A stretch of 64,000 bases of DNA, from NCBI GenBank assembly GCA_020832405.1, contig JAFIET010000006.1, positions 1 to 64,000 on the forward strand. Reading direction: 5' to 3'. Below the pieces are notes generated by a model that searched no databases, was not told where the DNA came from, and was given only the letters and a program-made list of their open reading frames with translations. Every line of letters begins with the position of its first letter. Position 1 is the stretch's first letter. Shown piece by piece: positions 63,906 through 64,000 of the stretch. Both the position numbers and the translations under genes were made by a program. The stretch is from Balneolales bacterium (GTDB lineage: Bacteria > Bacteroidota > Rhodothermia > Balneolales > Cyclonatronaceae).

Positions 63906-64000
63906 ATGCACACTGCGATTCTAAGATTCTTTCCGGCATTACTGCTACTGTTGTTTTCGGCGGAAGCGCTTCAGGCTCAGGCCTTTAACTTCGGCAAAAA
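63906..64000 (+). CDS. 5' end of an exported protein (cut by window end)
   Basis: Only the first 31 codons are present. They form a Sec signal peptide: MHTAILRFF, a hydrophobic stretch of Leu-rich residues, and a cleavage-type end LQAQA before FNFGK. The family cannot be told from this. It begins 84 bases after the rnr stop, so may be co-transcribed. Confidence 0.6.
   Translation, partial: MHTAILRFFPALLLLLFSAEALQAQAFNFGK

Noticed and set aside
1-64000. Search for tRNA, rRNA, CRISPR arrays, prophage and IS elements
   Set aside because: No intergenic gap shows a tRNA T-arm word with cloverleaf, no regularly spaced repeats with spacers, and no transposase, integrase or phage structural protein was seen.

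Overview
The window reads as chromosomal DNA of a Bacteroidota/FCB-type Gram-negative bacterium, most likely from the Balneolota-Rhodothermota side. The basis is a secreted protein with a type IX secretion C-terminal domain carrying the NYPNPFNP motif, menaquinone genes, an LptC/LptA-like pair, a TamB-like giant protein, a two-domain Sua5, an inserted AsnS, an AGCS sodium symporter and many genes with weak Shine-Dalgarno sequences. The species cannot be fixed by eye. No rRNA, tRNA, CRISPR array, prophage or transposase was found.

Layout. 1-3.2 kb: two arrays of interspersed repeats surround one secreted beta-propeller gene; some repeat arms are inverted around it. 3.2-7.6 kb (minus): DUF1810 protein, an ABC ATPase/membrane-protein pair, PdxB and a small membrane-anchored protein. 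7.9-16.6 kb (plus): thymidine/pyrimidine phosphorylase, then PspA with two uncharacterised coiled-coil partners, a crotonase, a CorC-type CBS protein, a double-AAA ATPase with a degenerate first half, and PrmA. 16.6-26.6 kb (minus): Sua5, an AP2-like DNA-binding orphan, UmuC/UmuD, an SDR, and the menaquinone genes menB, menH, menD, menF. A promoter with a perfect 21-bp palindromic operator candidate lies in front of menB. 27.1-28.2 kb: an acetyltransferase and a small lipoprotein. 28.3-31.7 kb (minus): DUF192 lipoprotein, ABC ATPase, an FtsX-type permease with a very His-rich loop, and a DUF3299 protein; this is probably a metal (zinc) linked transporter.

32.1-41.7 kb (plus) is the classical translation/RNA cluster rimP-nusA-infB-rbfA-truB-ribF-rpsO-pnp, followed by an M16 protease, asnS, holA and an RNA polymerase sigma factor. 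46.8-51.1 kb (minus) has an OstA/LptA-like protein, LptC, uracil phosphoribosyltransferase and an AGCS symporter with a large insertion. 51.4-52.6 kb (plus): HU, a TPR membrane protein and a 29-residue AURKAIP1/COX24-type basic protein. From 53.5 kb (plus): an RqcH-like NFACT protein, aroK, aroB, a 1599-residue TamB-like protein and RNase R; the window ends inside a gene that starts with a signal peptide.

Most of the window is housekeeping. The parts most worth a second look are the PspA-centred membrane module (9.4-15.7 kb), the poly-His ABC permease cluster (28.3-31.7 kb), the menB operator, the repeat field at the left end and the AP2-like orphan. All functional calls are by motif reading without database searches.
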